Assembly: GCF_003352465.1 (NCBI RefSeq) | Contig: NZ_CP031153.1 | Span: 5,418,392 to 5,482,391, forward strand | Source of the DNA: Kordia sp. SMS9 | GTDB taxonomy: Bacteria > Bacteroidota > Bacteroidia > Flavobacteriales > Flavobacteriaceae | DNA length: 64,000 nt | Direction: 5' to 3' | Shown: positions 53,122-62,267 of the stretch, in pieces | Position numbering within the stretch: position 1 is the stretch's first letter | Layout: every line of letters begins with the position of its first letter | Program-made: the position numbers and the translations under genes | The notes under the pieces: model-generated | Told to the model about the DNA's origin: nothing | Database searches by the model: none | What the model saw: the letters and a program-made list of their open reading frames with translations, nothing else

Positions 53122-53655
53122 TCAATTCAAACTATAGCCTTTAGCTGCCAATTTGTTGATGACACTTTTGTAGAGTTCACCACTCCATTGCTGGGAAATT
53201 TCACCTTCAATCTTTGCCAAACCTTCACGACTGTCAATCATTTTCAATCCTGTATCTGAGTTGTAAAAATTCACAATTTGTTGTCGCTGCGTATCGGTCA
53301 GTTTTGTTTTATCAGCTAACATTTGTTTGACGGCGTCAGATTCATAAAAGGCAGTCATGTTTTTAATATCATTCAGCGTAAAATAAGCTTTGTATGCTGA
53401 AACTAAAATAGACTTTACCTCTTCTACATGTTTCTGCTTTTCACTTTCTAATTCAGTCCAAATAGCCTCTGAAATTGTATAGTCTTTGAAACGCTTTTTC
53501 AACATCTCAAACATACCATCAATAGCACCTTCGTATTGTTGTTGTGTTCCGTTAATGGTTAAGTACTTTTTTACACTCTCAATGTAAGGATCATTTTGAG
53601 CAAAAGCCATGTGAATGCCTACAAAAAGAAAAGCGGCTGTCATTATTTTTTTCAT
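53122..53655 (-). CDS. DUF2059 secreted protein
   Basis: The start at 53655 gives 177 residues with a signal peptide (TAAFLFVGIHMAFAQ). The body is a helical DUF2059 region with VKSILVSAYKAYFTLNDIKN and AFYESDAVKQMLADKTKL, typical of this family. It probably works in the periplasm; the role is unknown. The frame extends 20 codons further upstream, but without a signal-like start. Confidence 0.8.
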   Translation of the reverse strand: MKKIMTAAFLFVGIHMAFAQNDPYIESVKKYLTINGTQQQYEGAIDGMFEMLKKRFKDYTISEAIWTELESEKQKHVEEVKSILVSAYKAYFTLNDIKNMTAFYESDAVKQMLADKTKLTDTQRQQIVNFYNSDTGLKMIDSREGLAKIEGEISQQWSGELYKSVINKLAAKGYSLN

Positions 53656-53913
53656 AATTTGTATACTAAAAAGGGTAGGCACTGCAAGATTATCACTTTC
53701 TAAACGGTATTCCAAAAAAGAACGGTAAAATTTAACCTCGCAACAAACGAAACTTTAAGCATTAAATTGTGATGATAATGCAAAAATGTTAAACCCTTAC
53801 AAAACAATCAATGCATTTCATCGTAAATTCAGAAATTATGATAATAAATGTTATTTTTTTGTTAATTTCCCGACAAAAATTTCATAAACTAAACCTAATA
53901 CAACCTATTTACT

Positions 53914-56253
53914 ATGAAAAACTTAACCTTTTTTGTGTTGTTGACCTTTATTTTTCAGGTTTCAGCACAAAATTCCCAGAAAATGTTACCAAAAAGTTGG
54001 AGTACTTCCAGCATCAGACAAGTAACTCCTGTTCAATTAGAGAAACCCAATTTAAAACCATTAAAAGCAGAAGATGCCATCAACGATTTGGACAAATCCA
54101 TTCCTTGGCGATTTGGATACGATCATTTTGTAGATCTCGGTTTAGAAAATGCTGGACAATGGGATGAATTGCCTAACGGAGATCGTATTTGGAGAATTAA
54201 CATCATCTCTCCAAACGCATTGACAATGAACGTGCTTTTTGATCGCTATAAAATTCCAGTAGGCGGAAAAGTACATGTGTACAACGACGATCGTTCAGAA
54301 ATTTTAAACGAATACAACCATCTGCACAACAATCCTGAAGAAATTTTAGGAACTTGGATGGTAAAAGGTGAAAGCCTATGGATTGAATATTTTGAGCCAA
54401 AAAAAGCAAGAGGCTTAGGGAAATTAAATATTGGAAACGTAATTCACGGATACAGAACTTTAGAAAATGCAGGCGGCCCTGGAAAGGCTTTGAATGATTC
54501 AGGAGCGTGTAACGTAGATGTAAACTGTGATATTTCAGCATTTAATGCAACGGCTCATGACATTAAAGAAAATGTAAAAAGCTCTGTCGCGATGATTTTA
54601 GTAAGCGGTGGTGGAGGATTTTGTTCTGGTTCATTAGTAAACAATACTAGTAATGATGGAACTCCGTATTTCTTAACAGCCAATCACTGTTTGGGAGGTT
54701 CTGTTGCAGGATGGGCGTTTCGTTTCAATTGGGCAAGTGATGCTTCCGTTGCAGATTGTGCTACCAATGCACCTAGTGTCAATGGGCCTTTTATTCAAAC
54801 CGCAAGTGGTGCTACACTAAGAGCTGCAAATTCTGAATCGGATATGGCATTGTTAGAAATAAACGATACTTCTTTCTTTACAAACAACGCTAACGATTTG
54901 GTTTGGGCAGGATGGAATCGTTCTACAACGGCTTTACCTTCCTTAACTGTGGGTATTCATCATCCAAGAGGAGATGTTCAAAAAGTATGTGTCGACACAA
55001 ATGTTGCTACACGACAAGCGATCAATTTTAATGGAAATCCATCCACTGAAATTTGGTTGATTCAAGATTGGGATTTGGGCGTTACCGAACCTGCATCTTC
55101 TGGATCGCCACTATTTGATCAAGATGGATTAATCATCGGAAAACTATCAGGAGGTTTTGCGGCATGTTCTGGAACAAATGATAACAATCAAGAAGATTGG
55201 TACGGACGTTTTGGTGTTTCTTGGGATTTTGGTACTACCAATGCTACTCAATTACAATTCTGGTTAGATCCAGCGGGTACCAATCCTATTTCTTTAGGAC
55301 AATTTCCACCATTACAAATATTTGATTTTGATGCTGCCATCTCTGTATTAAATATCCCGAATGATTTATGTGAAAATACAATTACACCAACATTGCGTCT
55401 TAGAAATGCAGGAAACATGCAATTAACAAGCGCAACCATCGTATACCAATTAGATACGGATACACCAGTTACGATCAACTGGACAGGAAGTTTAGCACTT
55501 GATCAGTTTGAAGACATTCCGCTTTCCGCAATTCCAGTAACAGGAGTTGGCAATCATTCGTTTACAGCAACAGTTTCCAATCCAAACGGAAATGTAGATC
55601 AAAGTCCTTCAAACGATACCAACGCTATAAACTTCACGGTTCCACAAGGTTTTGAAGTCACAACTATTAGAGTTATCATTACGCCTGACCGATATGGCTC
55701 AGAAACTACTTGGACATTAGAAGACTCTAACGGAACTATTGTTGGAAGTGGCGGTCCGTACACTACTGTAGGTACGAATGGCACACAACCAGACGAAATT
55801 CAAGATGTACCAATTCCAGTACTTGACGAATGTTATACATTTACGCTCAACGATTCGTATGGCGATGGTATTTGCTGTTTGTATGGAGCCGGAACATATC
55901 GTTTGGAAGATGGAGCAGGAAACATACTCATCAATGGTACAGGATCATTTACCACCACCATTTCAAACTTATTTAAAATTATTGATCCGTTAAGTGTTGG
56001 TGAAAACGCGCTTGCAAATAGTTTGCGTATTTATCCAAATCCATCGGCTGCTGATTTTACGGTAGACATTCGCAACTATTCAAATGTGGCGTATGAAATC
56101 AATAGTGTCACTGGACAACGCATTCAATCCGGAACGTTTAATGAAGGTAACAACACACTTTCTATGCGAAATGAAGCTGCTGGTTTATACTTTATAAGAA
56201 TCACAGATGTAGATACAAACCTTAGTGTCACTAAAAAGATTATACGATACTAA
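53914..56253 (+). CDS. T9SS-secreted lysyl endopeptidase-like serine protease
   Basis: This 779-residue protein has a signal peptide (LLTFIFQVSA) and a 200-residue pro-region. The S1-type protease domain (about 220-450) has its triad in TANHC (His about 258), SDMALLE (Asp about 310) and ASSGSP (Ser about 396). The Cys pairs and layout resemble the Lys-C/achromobacter protease I group. A CARDB-like beta domain, a second beta domain and a T9SS type A sorting domain (SLRIYPNPSAADFTV to the end) follow. It is secreted and likely digests external protein. A terminator hairpin follows. Confidence 0.9.
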   Translation: MKNLTFFVLLTFIFQVSAQNSQKMLPKSWSTSSIRQVTPVQLEKPNLKPLKAEDAINDLDKSIPWRFGYDHFVDLGLENAGQWDELPNGDRIWRINIISPNALTMNVLFDRYKIPVGGKVHVYNDDRSEILNEYNHLHNNPEEILGTWMVKGESLWIEYFEPKKARGLGKLNIGNVIHGYRTLENAGGPGKALNDSGACNVDVNCDISAFNATAHDIKENVKSSVAMILVSGGGGFCSGSLVNNTSNDGTPYFLTANHCLGGSVAGWAFRFNWASDASVADCATNAPSVNGPFIQTASGATLRAANSESDMALLEINDTSFFTNNANDLVWAGWNRSTTALPSLTVGIHHPRGDVQKVCVDTNVATRQAINFNGNPSTEIWLIQDWDLGVTEPASSGSPLFDQDGLIIGKLSGGFAACSGTNDNNQEDWYGRFGVSWDFGTTNATQLQFWLDPAGTNPISLGQFPPLQIFDFDAAISVLNIPNDLCENTITPTLRLRNAGNMQLTSATIVYQLDTDTPVTINWTGSLALDQFEDIPLSAIPVTGVGNHSFTATVSNPNGNVDQSPSNDTNAINFTVPQGFEVTTIRVIITPDRYGSETTWTLEDSNGTIVGSGGPYTTVGTNGTQPDEIQDVPIPVLDECYTFTLNDSYGDGICCLYGAGTYRLEDGAGNILINGTGSFTTTISNLFKIIDPLSVGENALANSLRIYPNPSAADFTVDIRNYSNVAYEINSVTGQRIQSGTFNEGNNTLSMRNEAAGLYFIRITDVDTNLSVTKKIIRY

Positions 56254-56279
56254 CATCGAGTCATAACATCCACATACTG

Positions 56280-56315
56280 CATCCGTTTTTCCTTGGAAAA
56301 GCGGATGTTTTATTT
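56280..56315 (+). terminator. Intrinsic terminator after protease gene
   Basis: CATCCG..TTTTCC pairs with GGAAAA..CGGATG in a long stem with a TT loop, followed by TTTATTTT. It lies 27 bases past the stop. Confidence 0.85.
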
Positions 56316-56412
56316 TAGAAAATTTTCTTGGTGAATAACTTTCGGGGAAATCTGAATGCATTTTTTTTAGACTTCATCAAAATCGCTTACTTTTAACACA
56401 AATTTTGAACTG

Positions 56413-57933
56413 ATGAGTAGCAAGTACAATTTTATAGAGCATATTGAAAAAGGATATGTAACCAAAGGAGACGCTATTACGATGGGAGCTGCCATGTATG
56501 AAGGTGAAACGGTTACTGATGCGTATGTAAAAATTCCGCTTAAAACCTTAAACAGACACGGTTTAATTGCAGGCGCCACTGGAACTGGAAAAACCAAAAC
56601 ATTGCAAGTATTGGCAGAAAATCTCTCAGAGAAAGGAATTCCAGTATTGTTGATGGATTTAAAAGGTGATTTAAGTGGCATTGCACAACCAAGTCCGGGA
56701 CATCGAAAAATTGACGAACGCCATGCAAAAATTGGATTCCCGTTTGAAGCTAAAAACTTTCCAATTGAAATTTTATCACTATCCGATCAAGATGGTGTGC
56801 GATTGCGCGCTACGGTTTCAGAATTTGGTCCTGTCCTACTCTCTCGAATTTTAGACCTGACCGAAACACAATCAGGCATTGTGGCAGTTATTTTTAAATA
56901 CTGCGACGACCATAAAATGCCGTTGCTTGATTTAAAAGACTTTAAAAAAGTACTGCAATACGCAACTGGAGATGGAAAAAAAGAATTTCAAGAATCGTAT
57001 GGACGAATCTCTACAGCTTCCACAGGTGCTATTTTGCGTAAAATTATCGAACTAGAACAGCAAGGAGCCGATTTGTTTTTTGGGGAAACTTCTTTTGATG
57101 TGGAAGATTTAACACGTATTGATGAAGATGGTCGCGGTTATATCAATATCATTCGCTTGACAGACATTCAAGATCGTCCAAAGTTATTTTCAACCTTTAT
57201 GTTAAGTCTGTTGGCTGAAATTTATGAAACATTTCCGGAGCAAGGCGATAGCGGACGACCAGAATTAGTTTTGTTTATTGACGAAGCGCATTTAATCTTC
57301 AAACAAGCGTCAAGCGCCTTATTAGATCAAATTGAAAGTATTGTCAAATTAATTCGTTCCAAAGGAATTGGTTTGTACTTCGTCACACAAAACCCAACAG
57401 ACATTCCAGAAGCTGTTTTGGGACAATTAGGACTCAAAATACAACATGCGTTACGTGCGTTTACCGCGAAAGATCGAAAAGCCATCAAACTCACCGCAGA
57501 AAACTATCCAGATTCTGACTTTTATGACACTACCGAAGTGTTGACTTCTTTAGGAATTGGAGAAGCGTTGATTTCTGCTTTGGATGAAAAAGGACGACCA
57601 ACACCATTGGCAGCGACAATGCTGCGTGCGCCGATGAGTCGTATGGATGTGTTGACTTCTAAAGAATTGGCGGAAGTCATTGACAATTCAAAATTAGTTG
57701 AAAAATACAACGAAGAAATTGATCGGGAAAGTGCCTATGAAATGCTCACTGAAAAAATAAAAAAAGCAGAAGCACTTGAAGAAAAAGAAAAAGCAGCTCG
57801 TGTACAAGAAGAAAAAAAGACGTCCCGACGTTCATCTAGCAGAAGCACACGACAAAATCCGATCATCAAAGTATTGACGAGTGCTACGTTTATCAGAAGC
57901 ATCTTCGGAATCCTCAAAAAAGTTATCAAATAA
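56413..57933 (+). CDS. HerA-like (DUF853) ATPase
   Basis: This 506-residue AAA+-like ATPase has Walker A GATGTGKT (residues 54-61), Walker B LVLFIDEAH with a sensor-like region after it, and an SKGIGLYFVTQNPTDIPEAV motif typical of the DUF853/HerA-like family. The C-terminus is a charged coiled coil with a Ser/Arg-rich stretch (RRSSSRSTRQ). Homologues are thought to move DNA, but this group (YjgR-like) is poorly characterised. It precedes the small lipoprotein gene by 24 bases. Confidence 0.88.
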   Translation: MSSKYNFIEHIEKGYVTKGDAITMGAAMYEGETVTDAYVKIPLKTLNRHGLIAGATGTGKTKTLQVLAENLSEKGIPVLLMDLKGDLSGIAQPSPGHRKIDERHAKIGFPFEAKNFPIEILSLSDQDGVRLRATVSEFGPVLLSRILDLTETQSGIVAVIFKYCDDHKMPLLDLKDFKKVLQYATGDGKKEFQESYGRISTASTGAILRKIIELEQQGADLFFGETSFDVEDLTRIDEDGRGYINIIRLTDIQDRPKLFSTFMLSLLAEIYETFPEQGDSGRPELVLFIDEAHLIFKQASSALLDQIESIVKLIRSKGIGLYFVTQNPTDIPEAVLGQLGLKIQHALRAFTAKDRKAIKLTAENYPDSDFYDTTEVLTSLGIGEALISALDEKGRPTPLAATMLRAPMSRMDVLTSKELAEVIDNSKLVEKYNEEIDRESAYEMLTEKIKKAEALEEKEKAARVQEEKKTSRRSSSRSTRQNPIIKVLTSATFIRSIFGILKKVIK

Positions 57934-57957
57934 TAAAATTACATAAATTAAAATCGC

Positions 57958-58548
57958 GTGAAAAAAACCGTATTTCTTGGACTTATCGCAGCTTGTTTGG
58001 CAAGTTGTACCACAAAAGAAGATCCATTTTTAATTCAAAAAGATCGTATTGGAAAATTACACAAAAACGCTATCGTAAAACAATTAGATTCTGTTTTTGC
58101 GAACGATTCTTTGGTAAAACGGATTGGTGAAGGAGATTATATGCAAGCTGGAAACGATCAGTATTTGGTTTTTGAAAAAAGAGGGAAGCATGTATTTACG
58201 CTGACTCCTACACAACAGCATGATGAAAATGAAAAGATCGAAACCATTCAAATTCATGATGAACGTTACAAAACTGAAAATGGAATTTCATTAAAAAGCA
58301 CCTTCAAAGATATTCGTGAACACTATAAGATAAAGAACATTTACAACACAATGAAAAACCTTGTGATTACTGTAAATGGACAAGAATATTTTACCATTGA
58401 CAAAAAAGAATTGGCCGAAGATTTGCGCTATGACATGAGTTTGAATATTGATCCAATTCAAATTCCAGATGCCGCAAAAATCAAACAATTCATGATCAAT
58501 TGGAAACATACAGAAATTGCAGAAACCGAAAAAAAAGATGCCCAGTAA
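57958..58548 (+). CDS. Lipoprotein of unknown function
   Basis: The start is a GTG. This 196-residue protein has a lipobox (ACLASCTTK, Cys16). The rest is mixed alpha/beta with DSLVKRIGEGDYMQAGNDQY and IRPF-free, DUF1131-like content; I do not recognise a certain family. It overlaps the cupin gene by 11 bases, so the two are translationally coupled. It probably belongs to the operon that starts with the HerA-like gene. Confidence 0.7.
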   Translation: MKKTVFLGLIAACLASCTTKEDPFLIQKDRIGKLHKNAIVKQLDSVFANDSLVKRIGEGDYMQAGNDQYLVFEKRGKHVFTLTPTQQHDENEKIETIQIHDERYKTENGISLKSTFKDIREHYKIKNIYNTMKNLVITVNGQEYFTIDKKELAEDLRYDMSLNIDPIQIPDAAKIKQFMINWKHTEIAETEKKDAQ

Positions 58549-58909
58549 AAAATATCACATCCAAAAAAGTCCATTTATAGTTCCTACAACCGATGGCAAA
58601 CTGATTGAAGAACATTTTGGAAATGCCACCGATGGAAACTCAGGCATTAGCATTGCACACATGATTGCACCACCAAAATGGAGTGAACCGTTTCAAACAC
58701 CTGAATTTGATGAGTACACATACATCATCAAAGGAAAAAAACAATTCATCATTGAAGGCGAAACCATCATTCTGGAAGCAGGACAATCTATCAAACTCGA
58801 AAAAAATACACGCGTTCAATATTCCAATCCGTTCGACGAAGACTGCGAATACATTGCGATTTGCTTGCCTGCGTTTTCGATGGATTTGGTGCATCGTGAA
58901 GAAAAATAA
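58538..58909 (+). CDS. Cupin-domain protein
   Basis: This 123-residue single-domain cupin starts at the internal ATG 58538. The beta-barrel has KGKKQFIIEGETIILEAGQS and NPFDEDCEYIAICLP, the second cupin motif region. The usual two His of motif 1 are weak (EFDEYTYIIKG lacks HxH), so metal binding is uncertain. A sensor or small-molecule binding role is possible. It overlaps the previous gene by 11 bases. Confidence 0.8.
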   Translation: MPSKKYHIQKSPFIVPTTDGKLIEEHFGNATDGNSGISIAHMIAPPKWSEPFQTPEFDEYTYIIKGKKQFIIEGETIILEAGQSIKLEKNTRVQYSNPFDEDCEYIAICLPAFSMDLVHREEK

Positions 58910-58932
58910 GAGAAAAATTTCAAATAACACAC

Positions 58933-58974
58933 AACTGTCTGAGAAGCTTTTTAAGACTTCCCAGACAGTTTTTT
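58933..58974 (+). terminator. Terminator after cupin gene
   Basis: AACTGTCTG and CAGACAGTT form the outer stem, with GAAG/CTTC inside and a T-tract (TTTTTT) after. It lies 24 bases past the stop and also faces the end of the leftward gene at 58995. Confidence 0.85.
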
Positions 58975-58994
58975 GGTTCTACATACGCGATTGT

Positions 58995-60461
58995 TTACTT
59001 AATAATCGTTACATATCGGTACGTACCATTTTTCCCAATATATCCATACCCATTCGTCGTTCTAGCTCTGGCATATACATTGAACGAATGTGCGCAGGTT
59101 ACTTTTGCTTGGAAACTTCCAGATATGTTTCTGCTTCCTTGCCAAGTTGCTGGCGGCGTGGTCAAATTATACGATTGATACACAATATTTTCGGAATCAC
59201 CATCACCCCAACGGGCTGTTAAACTATAGTCTAACAGATTTCCTTCGGTGTCAAATGCTTCAAAATTCACATCAATCTTGTCTGTCGGATTTTGCAAATT
59301 CACAATGCCACACGCGCCAATTTCCACATTTTTATATTTGATCGAATTGATACTTACTTCTGGTAAATTGTTGTCAATATACATCGTCAAAATTTGCTCT
59401 GGAGTCGTTGCACCAACTTCCGTTCCTGCATTGTTGTAAAACTTCACTTTAAACTGATGCAATCCGGTGTTGAGTTTGGTAGAATTAAATTGGAATAACA
59501 AATCATCAATCGAATAATCAACTCCTGCACTTGGCATTTTGTAGAAATTATTGCTATCTGGTGAAGCGGCTTCCAGTACATAATCAGAACCGTCCCATTT
59601 GTAATTATACCAAGAAGTCACAAACTCTGAGAATGATCCTGAAGTTCCTGATCGATGGAATACTTTGTATTTTTTGGCACCTAATCCTGGCAATTGATCC
59701 ATTTTTGTACGATTTCCAATTACGTTCAATCGTCCGCCAAAAGCAGCATTTTTCGCATGAATAAAATAATTAGACGCTGTAGTTGCACGTCCTGTAGATG
59801 CACTAATTTTTGTAGTTGGAATCAATCCTACACTTCCCATCACTGGTCCAAGATCTGCGGAAGAAATAGATGGTTTTCTTGAAAAATACAAGGTGTGTAA
59901 TTTTGAAAAATCTCTAAAGAAATTTGTCGGCGTGTCGTAATTTAAGTTTGGTTTGGATGAATGTACTCGAAAACCGAATTTTGTATACGAGCTGAACCAC
60001 CACCACAACAAATTTACTTTTAAGTCAGACAATAAGAAGCGAAACTTCCAAATTCTGTGTGGCGTTGCGGAGTTGGGAGACGTTCCAAAGGTACTTTTAC
60101 ATTCTGATTTTTGTGCTTCGTTCAACAAACCTGTCCAACGTCCTGCACCTAAGTAATATTGGCGTCCCATTTTGTTTGGGTTTCCACGGTAATTTCCATA
60201 ATTCACGTCGCTTCGTGGTGTAATGACTTTGTTTCGGTTTCTATCAAACGTAAACCAAAAATAATCGCCTGTTCCTGGATCGTTGTGCGTGTCTTTCACG
60301 ACATCTAATACAACGTACACATATTTCGCATCGTTCTTAGCGAGCATAAATCCGCCATCAAATTCCATTTGTTTGTCTAGCGCTCCTGCCCAAACTGCAT
60401 CTTCTAATTGGTCATCTAACGTAATGGGCGTTCCTGCCCAAGTTGATTTAATTGTTCCCAT
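58995..60461 (-). CDS. Hypothetical protein with CBM9-like N-terminus
   Basis: This 488-residue protein begins without a signal peptide (MGTIKSTWAGTPITLDDQLE). The first ~200 residues resemble a carbohydrate-binding family-9-type fold, with aromatic and Asp-rich stretches (DYFWFTFDRNRNKVITPRSD). The remainder looks beta-rich and ends near NGTYRYVTIIK. The N-terminus suggests sugar binding, yet no export signal is seen, so it may be exported by another route or be cytoplasmic. I do not recognise a named family. It stands alone on the minus strand. Confidence 0.6.
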   Translation of the reverse strand: MGTIKSTWAGTPITLDDQLEDAVWAGALDKQMEFDGGFMLAKNDAKYVYVVLDVVKDTHNDPGTGDYFWFTFDRNRNKVITPRSDVNYGNYRGNPNKMGRQYYLGAGRWTGLLNEAQKSECKSTFGTSPNSATPHRIWKFRFLLSDLKVNLLWWWFSSYTKFGFRVHSSKPNLNYDTPTNFFRDFSKLHTLYFSRKPSISSADLGPVMGSVGLIPTTKISASTGRATTASNYFIHAKNAAFGGRLNVIGNRTKMDQLPGLGAKKYKVFHRSGTSGSFSEFVTSWYNYKWDGSDYVLEAASPDSNNFYKMPSAGVDYSIDDLLFQFNSTKLNTGLHQFKVKFYNNAGTEVGATTPEQILTMYIDNNLPEVSINSIKYKNVEIGACGIVNLQNPTDKIDVNFEAFDTEGNLLDYSLTARWGDGDSENIVYQSYNLTTPPATWQGSRNISGSFQAKVTCAHSFNVYARARTTNGYGYIGKNGTYRYVTIIK

Positions 60462-60572
60462 GATTTTCTAGTTTTTAGGTTATATTATTTCCGTAACAAA
60501 ACTACTCATACACAAACCTTTACGTAAGAGTTGAAAAACTAATTCGGCATAGGAAAAAGACTATTCTCATTT

Positions 60573-60606
60573 AGGGGAAAAAGTAGAAACGCCCAAATTT
60601 TCCCCT
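60573..60606. promoter_or_regulatory. 9-bp inverted repeat AGGGGAAAA/TTTTCCCCT
   Basis: The two arms are separated by 16 bases. It lies in the 301-base gap between divergent genes (60461 and 60763) and could be an operator; a terminator is unlikely because there is no gene end here. Confidence 0.4.
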
Positions 60607-60657
60607 TTAAAATATTCTGACACACATAAAATGGGCTACACATTTTCATGATTTCCC

Positions 60658-60688
60658 ACGAATTCTAGTTTACCGCCAACGAATTCTA
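60658..60688 (+). promoter_or_regulatory. Two 10-bp direct repeats 21 bp apart
   Basis: ACGAATTCTA occurs at 60658-60667 and 60679-60688, exactly two helical turns apart. This is the spacing used by LytTR-type and some other activators. The TACATTTG -7 box follows at 60720. Confidence 0.5.
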
Positions 60689-60719
60689 AAAGCACTCCAA
60701 AAAAGCGTGAAGTTGCTAC

Positions 60720-60727
60720 TACATTTG
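60720..60727 (+). promoter_or_regulatory. Putative -7 box TACATTTG
   Basis: It matches TAnnTTTG and is 36 bases before the ATG at 60763. No -33 TTTG is present, which fits an activator bound at the upstream repeats. Confidence 0.45.
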
Positions 60728-60762
60728 ACATGTAATTAAGAAACAAACTAAAAAAATAACAA

Positions 60763-60978
60763 ATGTGGTACGATAGCTCAGCAACAAAAATGATTCAAAA
60801 GTATTTGAATATGTATTCGCAAATAAAAATGCAGTTTGATGGCGAAGGCAACATCCAAAAAGTGGATTTATTTCAAGAAGGCAGATGGATTTCGAGTCCA
60901 ACCTTAGCAAAACGCATGCGCTTACGACATATTGCCTTGCCTGTACGACAAAAAGCATCGATCACATTAAAGAGATAA
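60763..60978 (+). CDS. Small hypothetical protein (71 residues)
   Basis: This small basic protein includes MIQKYLNMYSQIKMQFDGEG and a basic C-terminus (RMRLRHIALPVRQK). It has no signal peptide. A promoter-like box with upstream direct repeats and a structured RNA candidate just after the stop support it as a real unit. No family was recognised. Confidence 0.5.
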   Translation: MWYDSSATKMIQKYLNMYSQIKMQFDGEGNIQKVDLFQEGRWISSPTLAKRMRLRHIALPVRQKASITLKR

Positions 60979-61009
60979 AAGATAGAATAATTTAGGTTGG
61001 TTAGTTGGG

Positions 61010-61140
61010 AAAAATCAGCTTGGATCTTTTTGATGGCTGTCAAAAAGTACTATCAACACGTATTGAAGAGTGGGTTTTCAAAGCGATACAGATAGTAATT
61101 TTCATCCGAAAGCAGATGAAAAGCATTCAAGCTGATTTTT
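61010..61140 (+). ncRNA. Multi-helix structured RNA candidate
   Basis: A 13-bp outer stem, AAAAATCAGCTTG (61010-61022) with its exact complement (61128-61140), encloses three inner helices in series. These are CTTTTTGA/TCAAAAAG with a 6-base loop, TACTATC/GATAGTA around about 36 bases with an inner TGAA/TTCA stem, and TTTTCATC/GATGAAAA with an 8-base loop. The end runs into ATTTTTATG. It sits 31 bases after a small ORF and 71 before a lipoprotein gene. It may be a small RNA, leader element or terminator-like 3' structure; no known motif is claimed. Confidence 0.6.
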
Positions 61141-61211
61141 ATGCTACTTAAACTTAAAGATTAAAAGATTACAGAATTAAAAGATTGAATAATTATAAAC
61201 ACCACAACACT

Positions 61212-62261
61212 ATGAAGACAAAAACAGTTAAAATGACAGCATTCATGGGACTTGTATTAACTTTGTTTTTTGCATGTTCCCCAAAAGAAAACACAGAGAA
61301 TTTAACGGCAATGAACGACACTGAAGTTGTCGCTTCCAAACAATCGGTCGTTTTTATTGCTGGATATGACAAAGGTGAAAGCACATATTACAAAGACGCC
61401 AAACAGTATTTTGAAGACTTAGACTATACGATTGTAGACGATGCGTTTTCGCTTCAAGAAATTATTATGTGGCTCAATAAAAACCACAACGCACAAGATT
61501 TTGAAGAAATTCACATCATTAACAAAGGAAACTCCAAAAAAGGATTATCACTTGAAACTACGATTCACGGCGACGTATTATCACAGGAATCTTTGTTGAA
61601 TTGTTTGAAAGAAAACAAACTTCCAAAGCTAGAAAGTGTCCTTTCGGCAGATAGCAAACTCGTTTTTCACACGTCGGAATTGGGAAAAAACAAGCAATTG
61701 TTACAAGTATTGAAGCAAACGTTTACGGCAAATCATCAGCCAAAAGTATTTGCAACGCCTTTAGCAACCGTTTTTAACGGACAGTTTCAGCAACATTTCT
61801 TAGCAAAAGTATTTTACGGATACTATCCTACGGCGCAATCGCCAGGAAATATTGACTTGTCAAAACAGTTTATACGCAAATACCCTTTGGAAGATATTCA
61901 TTGGTTAGACGCCATTAGAACGAAAGAAGAAGGCGAACCTGGCGAAGCATTCTCATACAAATTTAACATTCCAATACGTTGGGAAATCGAATTCTCAGAC
62001 GATGAAGATGTGCCTTCACTTACAGATGCCAATGAAATTATGGATTGGATTGAAGACAGTGAGGAATACAGCAATCGTATCAAAGATATGGGCATTGACA
62101 TTGAGAAATTTAGATGGAAAGCATACACTTCTGGTCAGAAAGTCGTGATCAAAGGAAAAACAACTGTAGTGTGTGTTTTAAAACCAATGATGCAGCGCAA
62201 CAATCCATTATCGTATGTGCGCACGGAGTTTGATAATGAAAGATACTATACGCAGCTTTAG
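61212..62261 (+). CDS. Lipoprotein of unknown function
   Basis: The ATG at 61212 begins a lipoprotein signal (LTLFFACSPKE, Cys about 22); the ORF extends nine codons further upstream from a TTG. The 349-residue protein has a Rossmann-like early segment (SVVFIAGYDKGESTYYKDAK) and a stretch IHIINKGNSKKGLSLE, reminiscent of DUF4347-type or caspase-like folds, but no catalytic dyad is certain. The C-terminus has aromatic and charged repeats. No operon partners are obvious; the structured RNA lies upstream. Confidence 0.65.
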   Translation: MKTKTVKMTAFMGLVLTLFFACSPKENTENLTAMNDTEVVASKQSVVFIAGYDKGESTYYKDAKQYFEDLDYTIVDDAFSLQEIIMWLNKNHNAQDFEEIHIINKGNSKKGLSLETTIHGDVLSQESLLNCLKENKLPKLESVLSADSKLVFHTSELGKNKQLLQVLKQTFTANHQPKVFATPLATVFNGQFQQHFLAKVFYGYYPTAQSPGNIDLSKQFIRKYPLEDIHWLDAIRTKEEGEPGEAFSYKFNIPIRWEIEFSDDEDVPSLTDANEIMDWIEDSEEYSNRIKDMGIDIEKFRWKAYTSGQKVVIKGKTTVVCVLKPMMQRNNPLSYVRTEFDNERYYTQL

Positions 62262-62267
62262 TTTTTA

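Noticed and set aside
61010..61140. Retron-like msr/msd RNA
   Set aside because: The stem-loop layout is superficially similar, but no reverse transcriptase gene is present nearby in the window.
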